Shown here: one piece after another, positions 5,721-8,534 of the stretch | Layout: each line of letters opens with the position of its first letter | How positions within the stretch are numbered: position 1 is the first letter of the stretch | NCBI GenBank assembly: GCA_025464025.1 | Contig: JAODBP010000071.1 | Span: 1-8,534, forward strand | Reading direction: 5' to 3' | DNA: 8,534 nucleotides | Source: Actinomycetes bacterium | GTDB lineage: Bacteria; Actinomycetota; Acidimicrobiia; Acidimicrobiales; CADCSY01 | Program-made: the position numbers and the translations under genes | The notes under the pieces: model-generated | Databases searched by the model: none | What the model was told of the DNA's origin: nothing | The model's input: the letters and a program-made list of their open reading frames with translations, nothing else

Positions 5721-6575
5721 ATGGACATGATCTCCGGGCTGCGCGACGCCGCAGCCAAGACCACCAAGCCGCTGCACGACGAGCTGGCCGCCGCCTTCTC
5801 CCTCGACGGGCGCACCGCCGTCGTGACCGGCGCAGCCATGGGCATCGGTCGGCAGACGGCGATCACCTACGCCCAGGCCGGCGCGACCGTCGTGCTGGGC
5901 GACCGGTCCGAGGCCGGCCTGGCCGAGACGGCCGCGGCGATCGAGGCGGTCGGCGCCAAGGCCGTCGTCGTCCCCACCGACGTGTCGGTGAAGTCACTCG
6001 TCGACGATCTCGCGCGTGCCGCCGTGAAGGCGACCGGCCGGGTCGACGTGTGGGCCAACGTGGCCGGCATCATCCGCAACAGCCTCATCGTCGACACCAC
6101 CGAGGAGGACCTCGACGCCATCGTCGCCGTCAACCTCAAGGGCGTCTACTGGGGCACGGCGGCGGCCGGCCGGGTCATGGCGGCGTCGAAGCGGGGCTCG
6201 ATCGTGAACGTCGCATCGGCCGGCGGCGAGATGCCGGCGCCGACCCTCTCGGTCTACGGCATGACCAAGGCCGGCGTGATCCAACTCACCCGCACCGCCG
6301 CGGCCGAGATGGGGCCGAACGGCATCCGGGCCAACGCCGTCGCCCCCGGCTTCATCGAGACGCCGATGACCAAGCGGGTCTGGACCGGCGCCGACGGCAG
6401 CGTCGACGAGGCCAAGCGGGCCGAGGTGCTCGGCCTCCGCGGTGCCCAGTCACCGCTCAGCACCACCGGCGACCCGGAGGACATCGCCTACGCGATGCTC
6501 TACCTGGCGGCCGATGCGTCGAAGTTCATGACCGGACAGGTGCTCCGGCCCAACGGAGGGGTGTACATGACATGA
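5721..6575 (+). CDS. Short-chain dehydrogenase/reductase (SDR), first copy
   Basis: This 284-residue classical SDR has a Rossmann fold, with cofactor motif TGAAMGIG at residues 36-43, NVAG at 113-116 (usually NNAG), Asn138, Ser166, Tyr179 and Lys183 (YGMTK). All catalytic residues are present. Asp61 at the end of the second strand favours NAD(H) over NADP(H). PG-x-I-x-T-PM (209-215) and a C-terminal GQVLRPNGGVYMT complete the fold. An N-terminal extension of about 25 residues (MDMISGLRDAAAKTTKPLHD) precedes the core; ATG 5727 would shorten it by two. The gene starts 1 nt after the LLM stop without its own clear ribosome binding site, so translation is probably coupled. It likely oxidises an alcohol made or handled by the operon; the substrate is unknown. 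Confidence 0.93.
   Translation: MDMISGLRDAAAKTTKPLHDELAAAFSLDGRTAVVTGAAMGIGRQTAITYAQAGATVVLGDRSEAGLAETAAAIEAVGAKAVVVPTDVSVKSLVDDLARAAVKATGRVDVWANVAGIIRNSLIVDTTEEDLDAIVAVNLKGVYWGTAAAGRVMAASKRGSIVNVASAGGEMPAPTLSVYGMTKAGVIQLTRTAAAEMGPNGIRANAVAPGFIETPMTKRVWTGADGSVDEAKRAEVLGLRGAQSPLSTTGDPEDIAYAMLYLAADASKFMTGQVLRPNGGVYMT
6555..6561 (+). promoter_or_regulatory. Ribosome binding site of the second SDR gene
   Basis: GGAGGGG, inside the 3' end of the first SDR gene, lies 10 nt before ATG 6572 and supports that start, which overlaps the upstream stop as ATGA. Confidence 0.7.
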
Positions 6576-7369
6576 CCAGCCACATGTTCGGACTCGAGGG
6601 GAAGCCGGCGCTCGTCGTCGGCGGTGGCTCCGGCATCGGCCGGGCCACGGCGCTGCTCCTCGCCGAGGTCGGCGCACGGGTCGCCGTGGCCGACCTCGAC
6701 GGCGACCGGGCCAAGGCGGTCGCCTCCGAGGTCGACGGCACGGCGATCGCCGGTGATGTCACCGACCCCGACGACGCCCAGCGCGTCGTCGACGAGGCCC
6801 ACGCCGCCCTGGGCGGCATCCACGCCGTGGCCAACATCGTCGGCCTCGCGTCGTGGTCCGATCTCATGAGCATGGACCTCGCGACGTGGGAGCACGACCT
6901 CCGGATCAACCTCACCCAGCACCTGTTCGTCGGTCGGGCCGCGGCCCGCCACATGATCGACGACGGCGCGGCGGGCACCCTCGCCCTGGTCACCTCGATC
7001 AGTGGGATCTACGGCGCGCCCAACCACTCGGCCTACGGCGCGGCCAAGGCGGGGGCGACCAACCTGGCCCGGTCGATGGCCAACGAGTGGGCGCCCCACG
7101 GCATCCGGGTGAACTCGGTCGCGCCCGACATCATCGCCACGCCGCGCGTGGTGGCCGGGTTCGAGGAGCGGGGCGTCACGGACATGGACCCCATCGTGGC
7201 CGAGGAGGCGCTCCTCGCCCACTGGGGCCGACCCCAGGACATCGCCGGCCCGCTCGTGTTCCTGCTCTCCGACCTCGCCGCGTTCATCACCGGGCAGAAC
7301 CTCATCGTGGACGGCGGCAGCAACGCCCGCTTCCCCCACGCCGGCCCCAAGCCCTTCTCCGAGGACTGA
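6572..7369 (+). CDS. Short-chain dehydrogenase/reductase (SDR), second copy
   Basis: This second classical SDR has 265 residues. The cofactor motif is GGGSGIG at 17-23, with Gly instead of the usual Thr in TGxxxGIG. Asp41 (VAVADLDGD) favours NAD(H). Asn113, Ser142 (TSISG), Tyr155 and Lys159 (YGAAK) form the active site. The NNAG structural motif is changed to NIVG (88-91), though neighbouring residues fit the fold. IRVNSVAPDIIATP and the closing GQNLIVDGGSN are typical. It overlaps the first SDR by 4 nt, so the pair is co-translated. The two SDRs are clearly different in sequence and not a recent duplication; they may act on successive or different alcohols. An alternative start at ATG 6584 (MFGLEG) has no better support. 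A large palindrome begins 3 nt after the stop. Confidence 0.93.
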   Translation: MTSHMFGLEGKPALVVGGGSGIGRATALLLAEVGARVAVADLDGDRAKAVASEVDGTAIAGDVTDPDDAQRVVDEAHAALGGIHAVANIVGLASWSDLMSMDLATWEHDLRINLTQHLFVGRAAARHMIDDGAAGTLALVTSISGIYGAPNHSAYGAAKAGATNLARSMANEWAPHGIRVNSVAPDIIATPRVVAGFEERGVTDMDPIVAEEALLAHWGRPQDIAGPLVFLLSDLAAFITGQNLIVDGGSNARFPHAGPKPFSED

Positions 7370-7372
7370 CGC

Positions 7373-7418
7373 TTCTCGTCACGCCCACGTCGGCATGCCG
7401 ACGTGGGCGTGACCAGAA
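7373..7418. terminator. 46-bp near-perfect palindrome, probable terminator of the LLM/SDR operon
   Basis: Two 23-bp arms meet at 7395/7396 with one mismatch (7377 against 7414); the central 34 bp (7379-7412) is a perfect palindrome. In RNA it would form a very stable stem with a tight loop. It begins 3 nt after the second SDR stop codon, the place for a terminator, yet neither strand has a downstream T-run. It also ends just 7 nt before the start codon of the next gene, so it may affect that gene's expression too. Confidence 0.75.
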
Positions 7419-7425
7419 TGCCGGG

Positions 7426-8358
7426 GTGACCGTCGCCTGGCTCGTGCTCGCCGCCCTCGGCGTGGCCGCCATCGTGTGGGGGGCGGAGACGTTCGCCGAG
7501 CACCTGGCCGCGGCATCGACCCGGCTCGGCGTGAGCGCGTTCGCCCTGGCCGTGCTCCTCGCCGGCGCCGAGCCCGAGGAGCTGGCCACCGCCGTCACCG
7601 CGTCGTTGCGGCAGGCCCCGGCCATCGCCCTCGGCGACGTGATCGGCGCCAACGTCGTCGTCGCCCTGGTCGCCCTCGGCGTCGGCGCGCTCGTCGCGCC
7701 CCTCCCCTTCGACCGGCGGGTCCGCCGCTACGCCCTCGCCGGGCTGCCCGCCGGCGCCCTCGCCGCGTGGGTGGCCTGGGACGGCGAGGTCTCCCGACCC
7801 GAGGGACTCCTGCTCGTCGCCGCCTACCTCGCCTTCATCGGCGGGATCTGGGCCCTCGAGCGCCGGCCCCCGGCCCTCGGCGAGGTGGGCGAGCTCGACG
7901 AGGACCACGCGCCCGGTCGGGTCGGCCGCGAGCTGCTGCTCGTGCTCGCCGGCGTGGCCGCCATGGCCGTCGGTGCCATCGCCCTCGTCGAGGGCATCCG
8001 CCGGATCAGCGACGTCGAGTCGACCCAGCGTGGCCTGGGTCTCGTGGTCGTCGGCTTCGCCACTGGCTTCGAGCTCGTCGTCCTCGCCTGGTCGGCCGCT
8101 CGCCGCGGCATCACCTCGGCCGTGGTCGCCGGCGTCGTCGGTTCGTTCACCTACAACGTCACGATGACGCTCGGCGCCGGCGCCCTGGCCCGTCCGCTCC
8201 AGGTGGAGGACGCCGCCGCCCTCCACCTCCCGTGGCTGCTCATGCTGGTCGCCCTCGCCGTCCCGCTGCTGCTCTCCCTGCGCGGACGACTCGACCGGCG
8301 AGCCGGTTGGCTGCTGCTCGCCTGCTACCCCGCCTTCGTGGTGGCCGTGCTGGCCTAG
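7426..8358 (+). CDS. Divergent CaCA-family (sodium/calcium exchanger-like) membrane protein
   Basis: The 310-residue protein has about ten hydrophobic segments and an acidic cytoplasmic-type loop near residues 145-168 (ERRPPALGEVGELDEDHAPG), the length and two-half layout of bacterial Na+/Ca2+ or cation/proton exchangers such as YrbG. The first alpha repeat covers about 35-85 (GAEPEELATAVTASL, then ALGDVIGAN), the second about 200-250 (GFATGFELVVLAW, then GVVGSFTYN). The key acidic residues Glu52 and Glu216 are kept, but the canonical GTSxPE and GNxxGSN motifs are altered: GD for GN in the first half, and AG plus GSF in the second. Transport activity and ion are therefore uncertain. GTG 7426 is chosen because upstream codons fall within the palindrome; no good ribosome binding site is seen. 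It is probably a separate unit from the operon before it. Confidence 0.75.
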   Translation: MTVAWLVLAALGVAAIVWGAETFAEHLAAASTRLGVSAFALAVLLAGAEPEELATAVTASLRQAPAIALGDVIGANVVVALVALGVGALVAPLPFDRRVRRYALAGLPAGALAAWVAWDGEVSRPEGLLLVAAYLAFIGGIWALERRPPALGEVGELDEDHAPGRVGRELLLVLAGVAAMAVGAIALVEGIRRISDVESTQRGLGLVVVGFATGFELVVLAWSAARRGITSAVVAGVVGSFTYNVTMTLGAGALARPLQVEDAAALHLPWLLMLVALAVPLLLSLRGRLDRRAGWLLLACYPAFVVAVLA

Positions 8359-8363
8359 CCGTT

Positions 8364-8474
8364 GATCCCAAGGACGTCCGTCAGTGCGACGTCGTTTCGT
8401 GACGAGAAGCAGATCGGCGGGCACCGCCAACGTTCGACAGACCGATCTCGCCCCTTGGTTGCGTCCTTGGGATC
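8364..8474. repeat. 111-bp non-coding element bounded by 13-bp inverted repeats
   Basis: GATCCCAAGGACG (8364-8376) is repeated in inverted form without mismatch at 8462-8474. Inside are a 7-bp pair AGATCGG/CCGATCT (8411-8417 and 8442-8448) and a compact stem GGCGG-GCA-CCGCC (8416-8428), which overlaps the 7-bp left arm and so would be an alternative fold. No open frame or start codon with coding character was seen. It lies between convergent genes, so a bidirectional terminator, a structured RNA or a small MITE-like element are all possible. No clear target-site duplication flanks it. Confidence 0.55.
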
Positions 8475-8479
8475 TCCAT

Positions 8480-8534
8480 CTAGTGCTGGATCAGCTCGTA
8501 GGCCTGGACGACGGCCTCGCCGAACGCCTTGGCC
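8480..8534 (-). CDS. C-terminal end of an unidentified gene (enters from right edge)
   Basis: On the minus strand the last 17 codons and a TAG stop (8482-8480) read AKAFGEAVVQAYELIQH. All 17 codons end in G or C, matching the codon habit of the window, and the amphipathic helix-like sequence looks like a real protein end. The family cannot be recognised from so short a piece. It converges with the CaCA-like gene across the inverted-repeat element. Confidence 0.6.
   Translation of the reverse strand, partial: AKAFGEAVVQAYELIQH

Noticed and set aside
4367..5866. Long minus-strand open frame opposite the LLM gene
   Set aside because: It is the antisense shadow of a well-conserved oxidoreductase gene and has no recognisable motif of its own.
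7033..8430. Long minus-strand open frame opposite the second SDR and the exchanger-like gene
   Set aside because: It crosses two real plus-strand genes and is Gly/Glu/Asp-rich. The stretch shared with the plus-strand frame only reflects the palindrome at 7373-7418.

Overview
The window is very GC-rich and its coding frames end almost every codon in G or C. Together with TANNNT-type -10 elements, a leaderless-looking promoter, a KstR-like TetR regulator and an LLM-class oxidoreductase, this points to a high-GC actinobacterium. Acidimicrobiia or a related soil or aquatic lineage is plausible, but that placement is inference. No tRNA, rRNA, CRISPR array, insertion sequence or phage gene was seen. 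This is mostly ordinary chromosomal sequence, and no clear candidate for a wholly new system emerged; the points worth a second look lie mainly in regulatory DNA and between genes.

Left part (1-2819, minus strand). Read in the direction of transcription, the genes are a secreted branched-chain-amino-acid-type ABC substrate-binding protein (no permease or ATPase nearby), a small membrane protein, a HINT-like HIT protein and the N-terminal half of PhoH, which runs off the left edge. The last three are tightly packed and look like one unit. HIT next to PhoH is a familiar housekeeping pairing. A 13-bp-arm hairpin separates the substrate-binding gene from the small membrane protein and covers the latter's start codon.

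Regulatory centre (2820-4567). The substrate-binding gene diverges from a KstR-like TetR gene. Each promoter has a 17-nt spacer and its own copy of a 15-bp dyad (TAGAAC-N3-GTTCTA and a weaker match), a convincing autoregulated divergent switch. After the TetR stop, a 33-codon tail of an NTF2/SnoaL-like protein without a start codon looks like a gene remnant. An IclR-family regulator on the minus strand then diverges from the catabolic operon. The AT-rich gap between them holds a 10-bp palindrome inside the predicted iclR promoter spacer.

Catabolic operon (4568-7369, plus strand). An LLM-class flavin-dependent oxidoreductase and two NAD-type short-chain dehydrogenases are packed with a 1-nt gap and a 4-nt overlap. 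They probably oxidise an organic substrate stepwise, with the IclR protein as local regulator. The substrate cannot be read from the sequence; the KstR-like regulator suggests, but does not prove, a lipid, steroid or terpenoid context.

Right part (7370-8534). A 46-bp near-perfect palindrome ends the operon. A divergent CaCA-family (sodium/calcium exchanger-like) membrane protein follows, then a 111-bp non-coding stretch bounded by 13-bp inverted repeats, then the last 17 codons of an unidentified minus-strand gene entering from the right edge.
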